64,000 nucleotides of DNA. Source: Mesobacillus subterraneus (lineage in GTDB: Bacteria > Bacillota > Bacilli > Bacillales > Cytobacillaceae). The translations under genes were made by a program, and so were the position numbers. Positions 8,451 through 14,617 of the stretch are shown piece by piece. The stretch spans positions 1-64,000 of the forward strand of contig NZ_JXIQ01000076.1 of the NCBI RefSeq assembly GCF_000934845.1. The letters run 5' to 3'. Numbering within the stretch: the stretch's first letter is position 1; the number at the start of each line of letters is the position of its first letter. The notes below the pieces were generated by a model, which saw only the letters and a list, made by a program, of their open reading frames with translations, was not told the origin of the DNA and did no database searches.

Positions 8451-9011
8451 ATGGTCAAAGTAGCGACGATATCAGGATATAAACCTTTTGAAATCGGAAT
8501 ATTTCAACCTGACCATCCGGCAGCTGAATACATAAAAACTGCAATAAAGAAAACGATCGTGCCGCTGATCGAGGATGGCTTGGAGTGGGTAATGATCAGC
8601 GGGCAATTAGGTGTGGAATTATGGGCGGGCGAGGCTGTGTTTGAGCTTCAGGAATTATATCCCGACCTTAAGCTTGCTGTATTCACACCCTTTCTTAACC
8701 AAGAGGAATCATGGAAAGACACAAATAAGAATTGGTATGAATCTATTTTGAATCGAGCTGACCATGTTGATTCGCTTACCAAAAAGCCATACGAAAATTC
8801 ATGGCAATTCAGGCTGAAAAATCAATTTTTTATTGAGAAAAGCGATGTACTTGTATTGCTATATGATCTTGAAAAGGAAGGAAGTCCCAAATTCATATAC
8901 GAAACCGCAAAAAAGTTTCAACAATCCAATCCGTATGATATCCAACTAATTACTTTGTACGATCTGCAAATGGTTGTAGAAGAAGAACAATTAAGGCAGC
9001 AGGGATTTTAA
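8451..9011 (+). CDS. ypsA: YpsA, DUF1273 / SLOG superfamily protein
   Basis: A 186-residue DUF1273 protein of the SLOG Rossmann-like superfamily, with [10 protein letters not shown] at the N-terminus, the conserved [14 protein letters not shown], the DKSD-like segment [14 protein letters not shown], and EGSPKF. In B. subtilis and Staphylococcus YpsA influences cell division and genetically interacts with the FtsZ system; SLOG proteins bind nucleotide-derived ligands. Its neighbour gpsB is also a division gene. The ATG at 8451 follows AAGGAG (8439-8444) by six bases; the GTG at 8436 would precede that site. Confidence 0.92.
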   Translation: MVKVATISGYKPFEIGIFQPDHPAAEYIKTAIKKTIVPLIEDGLEWVMISGQLGVELWAGEAVFELQELYPDLKLAVFTPFLNQEESWKDTNKNWYESILNRADHVDSLTKKPYENSWQFRLKNQFFIEKSDVLVLLYDLEKEGSPKFIYETAKKFQQSNPYDIQLITLYDLQMVVEEEQLRQQGF

Positions 9012-9182
9012 TCAAAAAATCTGTTATGCTTAAATAACCGTAGTCGCCAGTTGAATGTTGCAGTTTGACCAAAAATGAACCGATTCTGTTGGAAATAATT
9101 ACAGAAAACAAAAGAAAATTGACAAATCTCCTTGTTTTTGAAAAAATAAATAGGAACATAGGGGTATATTGAGGTGAATGGA

Positions 9183-9482
9183 ATGCTATCCGATAAAATA
9201 CAGTTAACTGCTAAAGATATTTTAGAGAAGGAATTTAAAACAGCCATGCGTGGCTACAAGCCAGAAGACGTAGATAAGTTCCTTGATCTGATCATCAAGG
9301 ATTACGAAATCATGCAACAAGAGATAGAAGAACTGCAGCAGGACAATCTTCGTCTAAAAAAACAGCTTGATGAGTCATCACGCCGCCCAAGTACACAGGC
9401 AGCTGGAACGACAAATTTTGATATCCTGAAAAGATTATCGAACCTTGAGAAGCACGTATTTGGAGACAAACTTTACGATTAA
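9183..9482 (+). CDS. gpsB: cell division protein GpsB
   Basis: A 99-residue DivIVA-like protein. The lipid-binding-like N-terminal coiled coil is [20 protein letters not shown] with the conserved [15 protein letters not shown] central coiled coil follows ([16 protein letters not shown]), and the C-terminal trimerisation helix is [18 protein letters not shown]. GpsB moves penicillin-binding protein 1 between septum and side wall. GAGGTG at 9171-9176 places the start at the ATG at 9183; a GTG at 9174 lies inside it. It precedes rnpB, as in B. subtilis. Confidence 0.96.
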   Translation: MLSDKIQLTAKDILEKEFKTAMRGYKPEDVDKFLDLIIKDYEIMQQEIEELQQDNLRLKKQLDESSRRPSTQAAGTTNFDILKRLSNLEKHVFGDKLYD

Positions 9483-9516
9483 TCTAGATTCTGCTAATGT
9501 TTGAAATGAATTACCA

Positions 9517-9545
9517 TTGCTTTTTAGACCAAAATTACATATACT
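9517..9545 (+). promoter_or_regulatory. rnpB promoter
   Basis: TTGCTT (9517-9522), a 17-base spacer, then TATACT (9540-9545): a SigA-type promoter that would start transcription near 9552, just before the P1 helix of RNase P RNA. Confidence 0.7.
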
Positions 9546-9558
9546 ATTTTTTGTAGCT

Positions 9559-9963
9559 GTTAATAACGTTCGGGTAATCGCTGCAGTTCTGCTGCAGAGG
9601 AAAGTCCATGCTCGCACAGGCTGAGATGCTTGTAGTGTTCGTGCCTGGCCAATTCATAAGCCAGGGCAGTTGGGCTCACGCTCGGCTGACGGCAGGGAAA
9701 ATGCCTAAGTCGGCAACGATATGGCATGAATACCTATAAAAGTGCCACAGTGACGGAGCCTTCCAAGAAATTGGAAGGGTGGAACGAGGTAAACCCCGCG
9801 AGCGAGAAACCCAAACAATGGTAGGGGCACCTTCCTGAAGGAACTGAACGAAGGGAAGGACAGATGATCTTCATCTGTAGATAGATGATTACCACCGGAG
9901 TACGAGACTATTGGTCATTTGCAGTACGATGGCACAAAACATGGCTTACAGAACGTTATTAAT
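9559..9963 (+). ncRNA. rnpB: RNase P RNA, B type
   Basis: This is the catalytic RNA of RNase P, which matures tRNA 5' ends. The P1 helix is closed by TTAATAACGTTC (9560-9571) and its exact complement GAACGTTATTAA (9951-9962). Inside are conserved blocks: the CR-I segment GAGGAAAGTCCATGCTCGCAC, AGTGCCACAGTGACGGAG, the core GAGCGAGAAACCCAAA, CAGATGATCTTCATCTGTAGATAGATGATT-like L15 region, and GCAGTACGATGGCACAAAACATGGCTTACAGAACG near the 3' end. Length of about 405 bases and the layout fit the Bacillus (B) class. A terminator-like hairpin follows at 9985. Confidence 0.97.
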
Positions 9964-9984
9964 TGGTTTGTATGATGGTTAGGA

Positions 9985-10015
9985 AAGCTCTCCTTTTGCT
10001 TGGAGTGCTTTTTTT
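9985..10015 (+). terminator. rnpB terminator
   Basis: AAGCTCTCC pairs imperfectly with GGAGTGCTT, followed by a T run (10009-10015). Confidence 0.7.
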
Positions 10016-10074
10016 ATGTATATTAATGCTATTAGGCAATACATAAGTAAGTATATTGGTGAAAAAAGGGTGAA

Positions 10075-11211
10075 ATGATGAAGAATTTTGATATAATTGC
10101 AACCTCTGCGATGGGTCTTGAAGCAATTGTCGCTAATGAAGTGCGCGATCTGGGATATGATTGTCAGGTTGAAAATGGGAAGATTGTCTATAAAGGAGAT
10201 GTGCGCGCAATCGCCAGAAGCAATATGTGGCTTCGTACTGCTGACAGGGTCAAAATAAAGATTGGCGAATTTAAGGCATATACTTTTGACGAACTCTTTG
10301 AAAAAACAAAGGCACTACCTTGGGAAGAATTTCTGCCGGTAAATGCTGAGTTCCCTGTTTCGGGAAAATCTATTAAGTCTAAACTATTCAGCGTATCCGA
10401 TTGCCAGGCAATCGTGAAAAAAGCTGTAGTGGAACGCTTGAGAACTTCTTATAAAAAATCTGGCTGGTTGGAAGAAAACGGCCCTTTATTCAAAATGGAA
10501 GTCGCGCTTCTTAAAGATGTGGCTACAATAACAATCGATACGAGCGGCAGCGGTCTCCATAAGCGTGGATACAGAGTGGATCAAGGGGAAGCTCCTCTGA
10601 AGGAAACATTGGCTGCAGCATTGATCTTGTTGACAAATTGGAATCCGGATAAGCCATTTGTTGACCCGTTCTGCGGATCTGGAACGATTCCGATTGAAGC
10701 GGCGTTAATTGGTCAAAATATCGCACCAGGCTTTAATCGGGAGTTTGTTTCCGAAGGCTGGGACTTCATCCCGGAATCCATTTGGGAGGAAGTCAGGGAG
10801 GAAGCAGAAGACCTTGCTAAGTATGACCAGCCCTTGGATATCAGCGGGATGGATATAGACCACCGGATGGTGAAGATTGCTGAGGAAAATGCTTTTGAAG
10901 CAGGCCTTGGTGATTTGATTTCCTTTAAGCAAATGCGAGTGCAGGATTTTACTACGAAAAAGGAATATGGTGTAGTGATTGGGAACCCTCCATACGGAGA
11001 GCGCCTCGGTGAAAAGAAAGCGGTCGAAGAAATGTACAGTCAAATGGGCAAAGCCTTTGCTCCACTGGATACTTGGTCCATTTATATCTTAACTTCAAAC
11101 GAAAATTTTGAACAAGTGTACGGAAAACCGGCAACAAAAAAGCGGAAGCTGTTCAATGGCTTCATCCGTACAGACTATTATCAATACTGGGGAAAGCGTC
11201 CCCTCAGATGA
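10075..11211 (+). CDS. ypsC: THUMP-domain 23S rRNA guanine-N2 methyltransferase (YpsC, RlmL-like)
   Basis: A 378-residue class I RNA methyltransferase. An N-terminal ferredoxin-like plus THUMP region (roughly 1-160) is followed by a Rossmann methyltransferase domain, with motif I FVDPFCGSGTIPIEAAL (near residue 197) and catalytic motif IV NPPYGERLG (near 305). The family methylates a guanine N2 in 23S rRNA; B. subtilis YpsC is the close match and lies at the same place after rnpB. Two adjacent ATGs (10075, 10078) follow AAAAAGGGTG; either could be used. Confidence 0.92.
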   Translation: MMKNFDIIATSAMGLEAIVANEVRDLGYDCQVENGKIVYKGDVRAIARSNMWLRTADRVKIKIGEFKAYTFDELFEKTKALPWEEFLPVNAEFPVSGKSIKSKLFSVSDCQAIVKKAVVERLRTSYKKSGWLEENGPLFKMEVALLKDVATITIDTSGSGLHKRGYRVDQGEAPLKETLAAALILLTNWNPDKPFVDPFCGSGTIPIEAALIGQNIAPGFNREFVSEGWDFIPESIWEEVREEAEDLAKYDQPLDISGMDIDHRMVKIAEENAFEAGLGDLISFKQMRVQDFTTKKEYGVVIGNPPYGERLGEKKAVEEMYSQMGKAFAPLDTWSIYILTSNENFEQVYGKPATKKRKLFNGFIRTDYYQYWGKRPLR

Positions 11212-11241
11212 ATCATTGATCAAGGGATTAATTTTCAGGAA

Positions 11242-11277
11242 AAAAGGGTTTGGAATCGTCTCATTCCAAGCCCTTTT
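11242..11277 (+). terminator. ypsC terminator
   Basis: AAAAGGGTTTGGAAT pairs with ATTCCAAGCCCTTTT around a six-base loop, and the arm itself ends in a T run. Confidence 0.85.
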
Positions 11278-11363
11278 TGTATTTTGTTTTTGAATAAAAC
11301 AGAATATTTGTATGCGATTTTGAATACAATAAATACATATTTGCAATGAATGGAGGGATGGCA

Positions 11364-11531
11364 ATGAATTATTCTTTTATTGATTTCCAGCGTATCTCAA
11401 AAGCGCTTTCGTCAAGCACAGAAGCTTTGCGAAATGAATTCCAGTCCGACGATATCCAGCTGGCGGAATTGCAAAAAGCAGAAAGCAATCTTCGCCAAGC
11501 ATTGTCATTTTGCCTTTCAAATTCTAAATAA
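11364..11531 (+). CDS. small hypothetical protein, 55 aa
   Basis: A short soluble protein, MNYSFIDFQRISKALSSSTE and so on, ending with LRQALSFCLSNSK. It is mostly helical with alternating polar and hydrophobic residues, and no metal motif or membrane segment. GGAGGG (11352-11357) lies six bases before the ATG at 11364; ATGs at 11346 and 11358 are before or on this site. A terminator follows directly, so it is a stand-alone unit. I do not recognise a function. Confidence 0.6.
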   Translation: MNYSFIDFQRISKALSSSTEALRNEFQSDDIQLAELQKAESNLRQALSFCLSNSK

Positions 11532-11537
11532 AAGCAA

Positions 11538-11566
11538 AGAAACGCTTGAAACACCAAGCGTTTCTT
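11538..11566. terminator. bidirectional terminator
   Basis: AGAAACGCTTG and CAAGCGTTTCT form a perfect stem with T-rich ends on both strands. It serves the 55-residue gene on the plus strand and the DUF59 operon on the minus strand. Confidence 0.85.
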
Positions 11567-11578
11567 TTCGTGGTCTCC

Positions 11579-11887
11579 TTAGAAACCCTGCAACAATTTT
11601 TTGCCATCCGCTGTCATCCGATCTGGTGTCCAAGCTGGCTCCCATGTCAATTGGACGTCCGCGTGTTCTATTTCCTCCATTCCTTGTACGCAATACTTAA
11701 TTCCGCTGACAATGCTGTCATGCAGAGGACAGCCTGGAGTTGTCAATGTCATCAAAATTTTTGCGGTTCGAGGTTCAGGAATGTCAATATCATAAATCAA
11801 ACCCAAATCCACTACATTAATGTTTAATTCAGGGTCATAAACGGTTTTTAAGTTTTCTCTAATTTTATTTTGTAAATCTGTCATCAT
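11579..11887 (-). CDS. DUF59 / MIP18-family (PaaD/SufT-like) Fe-S assembly protein
   Basis: A 102-residue DUF59 protein. The family core is clear: VYDPELNINVVDLGLIYDI, LMTLTTPGCPLHDSI with its conserved cysteine, and the closing LTWEPAWTPDRMTADGKKLL. DUF59 proteins assist iron-sulfur cluster maturation of target enzymes. It is the last gene of a four-gene operon with two DUF2249 genes and a polytopic membrane protein, starting 10 bases after the latter. In that setting it might supply or repair clusters damaged by nitric oxide, which is inference. Two adjacent ATGs (11887, 11884) follow AGGAGG at five and eight bases. Confidence 0.85.
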   Translation of the reverse strand: MMTDLQNKIRENLKTVYDPELNINVVDLGLIYDIDIPEPRTAKILMTLTTPGCPLHDSIVSGIKYCVQGMEEIEHADVQLTWEPAWTPDRMTADGKKLLQGF

Positions 11888-11897
11888 GAACTCCTCC

Positions 11898-13142
11898 TTA
11901 AATAGTCAAAACTTTGGCTATGACATAGCTGAACAAAATCACTGCCAATAGAATCAAGCACTGGGCAATATAGAAAATTGGCATTAGTTGGACAAAGAAA
12001 GAGAGGATGATCAGCACTGTTCCAACTGTAAACAAAATAAATAAGGGAATTGCCAGCTTTTCATCCATCATATCTTTTAGGGCAGGTACTTGTTTTTTGC
12101 CGATTTCCTTGCTGTATTTGTGAGTCCACCATAGAAATGGCACGATTTTGTACAAGTATCCGATGATGCTGAATGCAATCCAGGCGATCAAATATAGGAA
12201 AAGGATGGGACCAGCGGTTTTTGACAGCAAACTTAGTCCGCTTGCTATAAAAGCAGTCAGGTGGATGACTGCCCCACAGCTAATTGCAAATAAAGCGAAC
12301 ATGAATGGGCGATCTAGCTTCCTTTTTACGCGTTTATCGATCATTTTTTTCACATGCCAGGTGAAAGTCAAAAATCCAGCAAGCAACATAAAAGTTCCGA
12401 GGATTTCCAGTAAGTGAGTGCCTGTAAAGAAGGACGCAACCATCAAGATGACTCCGGTTAAGTAAAAGATGTATACATAAACTGCTGGCTTCATCGTAAA
12501 TCCGTGAGCCAATGAAAACATCGGAACCATTTTATAAGAGAAGCCAAAAATCAGCAATGAGAACCATCCGACAGTGCCAAGGAGAATATGCGTTTTAAAA
12601 AAGGCTTGATAATATTCTGATGCAAAACCGGTTTTCATGCTGATTACCAGTGTAATCCCCAATGTTATGGTCAGCAGGAGGGAAAATAAGGCGCTGCCGA
12701 CAAACAATGTGAGAATATTTGGTTTTGCTTGGCTTCGCAGCGTCATGAACATTTGCACAAGAAACATCAGGATGCCTGTCAATGTTATCATTCCAGGAAT
12801 AAGGGCATCCTGCGGACGAAGATAAAGTGCCGTTGCAAACGTCACGATTCCCAAAGCTGTAACGGCAAATTGCCAAAATCCAAATTTTTCGCTCCAGATA
12901 GTCGCCAGGAAAGCGACAGGAACGAGCTGGTACATCGCGCCCATTGCAACCATCAAGGCCCATCCAAGGACAAATAAATGGGCAGCAGACCAAATGGCGG
13001 GCAAACGGAATGTGCCTGTTATCAGCATGTCACCGTTCAGCAGGATCAGCACCTGGGAAGAAATCAATGCAACCATACTAAAGAGGATGAAGGAAAAAGG
13101 AAGCTTACTATTAGTCTCGTTGCCACTGCTTTGCTGAACCAT
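11898..13142 (-). CDS. polytopic membrane protein resembling heme-copper oxidase subunit I / NnrS-like proteins
   Basis: A 414-residue, highly hydrophobic protein with about 12 predicted membrane spans and no signal peptide. A motif recurs three times: H-L-F-V-L-G-W with YQLVPV (near residue 60), H-I-L-L-G-T-V-G-W with YKMVPMF (near 195), and LYLIAWIAF with YKIVPFLWW (near 325). Histidines at the start of the first two repeats, plus others in IHLTAF, could bind heme. This recalls the histidine-bearing helices of heme-copper oxidases and NnrS, but I cannot place it in a named family. GGGGTG six bases before the ATG at 13142 decides the start. It follows two DUF2249 genes and precedes DUF59, under a Crp/Fnr-type promoter. 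Confidence 0.7.
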   Translation of the reverse strand: MVQQSSGNETNSKLPFSFILFSMVALISSQVLILLNGDMLITGTFRLPAIWSAAHLFVLGWALMVAMGAMYQLVPVAFLATIWSEKFGFWQFAVTALGIVTFATALYLRPQDALIPGMITLTGILMFLVQMFMTLRSQAKPNILTLFVGSALFSLLLTITLGITLVISMKTGFASEYYQAFFKTHILLGTVGWFSLLIFGFSYKMVPMFSLAHGFTMKPAVYVYIFYLTGVILMVASFFTGTHLLEILGTFMLLAGFLTFTWHVKKMIDKRVKRKLDRPFMFALFAISCGAVIHLTAFIASGLSLLSKTAGPILFLYLIAWIAFSIIGYLYKIVPFLWWTHKYSKEIGKKQVPALKDMMDEKLAIPLFILFTVGTVLIILSFFVQLMPIFYIAQCLILLAVILFSYVIAKVLTI

Positions 13143-13147
13143 TTCTA

Positions 13148-13363
13148 TCACCCCGCTTTTCGGGAAATCGTCACACGATAACTTCCATCATTCTGTTGTT
13201 CTGTTAAGTACAAATAACCCCGTTCATCCAGTTGTTCGAACAAAAACATCGGTCTTCGGTCATTAAGGATCGTCAGTGTCTGTCCCTCAGCGAGCTCATC
13301 TAGGGCAGCGAGCGTACGGATCATAGGCTGTGGAGGCTCCAGACCTCTATTATCGAGAATCAT
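13148..13363 (-). CDS. DUF2249 domain protein (second in operon)
   Basis: A 71-residue DUF2249 protein. The family signature is LDNRGLEPPQPMIRTLAALD, then LTILNDRRPMFLFEQLDERG and a C-terminal strand pair. The fold resembles the small TusA/SirA-like alpha-beta sandwich, but without the conserved sulfur-carrier cysteine. The biochemical role is not established; the family is frequently beside respiratory and nitrogen-oxide genes. GGGAGGG (13371-13377) precedes the ATG at 13363, and a longer frame to 13435 lacks support. The upstream gene's stop lies one base away, so translation is coupled. Confidence 0.8.
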   Translation of the reverse strand: MILDNRGLEPPQPMIRTLAALDELAEGQTLTILNDRRPMFLFEQLDERGYLYLTEQQNDGSYRVTISRKAG

Positions 13364-13364
13364 C

Positions 13365-13604
13365 TTATTTCCCTCCCGTTTTGGTAAAAACGATTTTATA
13401 ATGCTTTGCTTCGATCTTTTCAGCTTCGTGATCAAACCCTTTTGCCTTTAAAACTCCATAGAGGGGAACAGGTTTGAATGGGGCATGAAGCACAAGCACA
13501 TCATTCAAGTGCAACTCTGCGATCGCCTCCATAATTTTCTGGAAAGGCTCCAGTTTGTTATTGATTTCTTCTCTTACATCTAGTTCGATCGTTTTATGTT
13601 CCAT
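13365..13604 (-). CDS. DUF2249 domain protein (first in operon)
   Basis: A 79-residue DUF2249 protein, opening IELDVREEINNKLEPFQKIM, then VLVLHAPFKPVPLYGVLKAK and a C-terminal HYKIVFTK strand. It differs enough from its neighbour that an old duplication, rather than a recent one, is likely. GAGGTC lies eight bases before the ATG. It is the first gene of the operon DUF2249-DUF2249-membrane protein-DUF59, and a Crp/Fnr box lies 66 bases upstream. A role in handling nitric oxide or in maturing respiratory enzymes is inference from context. Confidence 0.8.
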   Translation of the reverse strand: MEHKTIELDVREEINNKLEPFQKIMEAIAELHLNDVLVLHAPFKPVPLYGVLKAKGFDHEAEKIEAKHYKIVFTKTGGK

Positions 13605-13669
13605 TGGATTGACCTCCTCGTTACGATATTCGGCATAGTTAAATGATAACCATTTTCAATACTTGCTTC

Positions 13670-13685
13670 CGTGATGCGAATCACT
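13670..13685 (-). promoter_or_regulatory. Crp/Fnr box of the DUF2249 operon
   Basis: Read on the minus strand: AGTGA-TTCGCA-TCACG, eight of ten consensus bases. A -10-like TATCAT (minus strand, 13648-13643) starts exactly 21 bases downstream, the same spacing as at hcp. Confidence 0.75.
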
Positions 13686-13706
13686 TTATGAGAGATTTTT
13701 TGGTTT

Positions 13707-14396
13707 TCAAAATAACTCTTGATGCAATTTTTCATGGTCGATCAGGTAGGTGCCATCCAAGTCAAGACTTATACATTCCTTCTTCTTTAAGTAAGTGATC
13801 GTCCTGCTGACCGTTTCCCGCGAGGTACCAATCATATTGGCAAATTCTTTATTTGTGAAATGGGTGGTCAATTTATAGCCATATTCCAGTCTTTCGCCAT
13901 TTGTTTTGCATAGTCTCAGCAGTAGCATAATGATTTGCTCGTACGTATTATGAAGAATTTGTTCTTCCAGACGAGCTTGCAAATCAATGATTTTTTCGCC
14001 GAGAACCCTGAATAACTTGATGGAAAGCTCTGGATAGGACACAAGAATTTTTTCGAACTTTGAAATTGGGATAACAATCATCTGTGTGTCTTCCATCATT
14101 TCTGCATGTGCTGGATACTGGCCTTTTCTAAAGAAACCGGCATGAGGGAACATTTCCCCAGCCTCCAAAACGGAAACAATTTGTTCCCTGCCAGATGAAT
14201 CCGTTTTATAAATTTTCACCTTTCCTGTATGAATGAAGAACACGCGGTCAAGCGGGTCGCCCTGCATGAACGCATACATTTTATTTTTAAAAAATCGCGG
14301 CTGGGCAATTTCTACAATCGGATCAAGATCCTCAAGAGACAATTCCTTGAAAATTGGAACTGTCTTTAATTGCTGCCTGATCTGTGATAGATGCAT
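13707..14396 (-). CDS. Crp/Fnr family transcriptional regulator (regulator 2)
   Basis: A 229-residue paralogue of the regulator at 3178: a beta-roll (FMQGDPLDRVFFIHTGKVKIYK), the shared motif MFPHAGFFRKGQYP, a dimer helix, and the recognition helix GTSRETVSRTITYLKKKE. Its E-x3-R pattern predicts TGTGA half-sites. Only two cysteines exist (LRLCKT and KKECISL), too few and badly placed for an Fnr cluster. AAGGAG nine bases before the ATG at 14396 sets the start; the frame extends to 14645 but without support. It is divergent from nor and convergent with no partner, so it is the natural candidate regulator of nor and of the DUF2249 operon downstream. Confidence 0.88.
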   Translation of the reverse strand: MHLSQIRQQLKTVPIFKELSLEDLDPIVEIAQPRFFKNKMYAFMQGDPLDRVFFIHTGKVKIYKTDSSGREQIVSVLEAGEMFPHAGFFRKGQYPAHAEMMEDTQMIVIPISKFEKILVSYPELSIKLFRVLGEKIIDLQARLEEQILHNTYEQIIMLLLRLCKTNGERLEYGYKLTTHFTNKEFANMIGTSRETVSRTITYLKKKECISLDLDGTYLIDHEKLHQELF

Positions 14397-14514
14397 ATCG
14401 ATCTGCTCCTTATTTCGGTTTATGTTTCTACTATTAGAATTTATCAACTGCACAGGGAGCGCAAAGTGACCTAAATCATCATTTGGAGTTTTGTTGAAAA
14501 TAATTCTCACTGCT

Positions 14515-14530
14515 GTGTGAAATATCACAC
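14515..14530. promoter_or_regulatory. inverted repeat between regulator 2 and nor
   Basis: GTGTGA-AATA-TCACAC is a perfect inverted repeat, but with a four-base spacer instead of six. Its centre is 22 bp (two helical turns) upstream of the nor class II box. It may be a second operator, or the autoregulatory site of the divergent regulator. Confidence 0.55.
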
Positions 14531-14536
14531 CTACAG

Positions 14537-14552
14537 CATGAGGTAGTTCACA
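14537..14552 (+). promoter_or_regulatory. Crp/Fnr box of nor
   Basis: CATGA-GGTAGT-TCACA matches eight of ten consensus bases. A TATGCT (14574-14579), identical to the hcp -10, starts 21 bases after it. Confidence 0.65.
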
Positions 14553-14617
14553 AACACTATCTTCCTTTCGCTTTATGCTTAGTTTGTAAACCAAATTAGG
14601 AAGGGGATGCAGGGAAG

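Noticed and set aside
9119..9124. TTGACA before gpsB as a promoter
   Set aside because: A perfect -35 hexamer, but no acceptable -10 at 16-18 bases, so not listed.
12595..12993. 132-codon frame inside the polytopic membrane gene, same strand
   Set aside because: Out-of-frame shadow of the membrane protein; its Cys/Arg-rich translation has no start signal.
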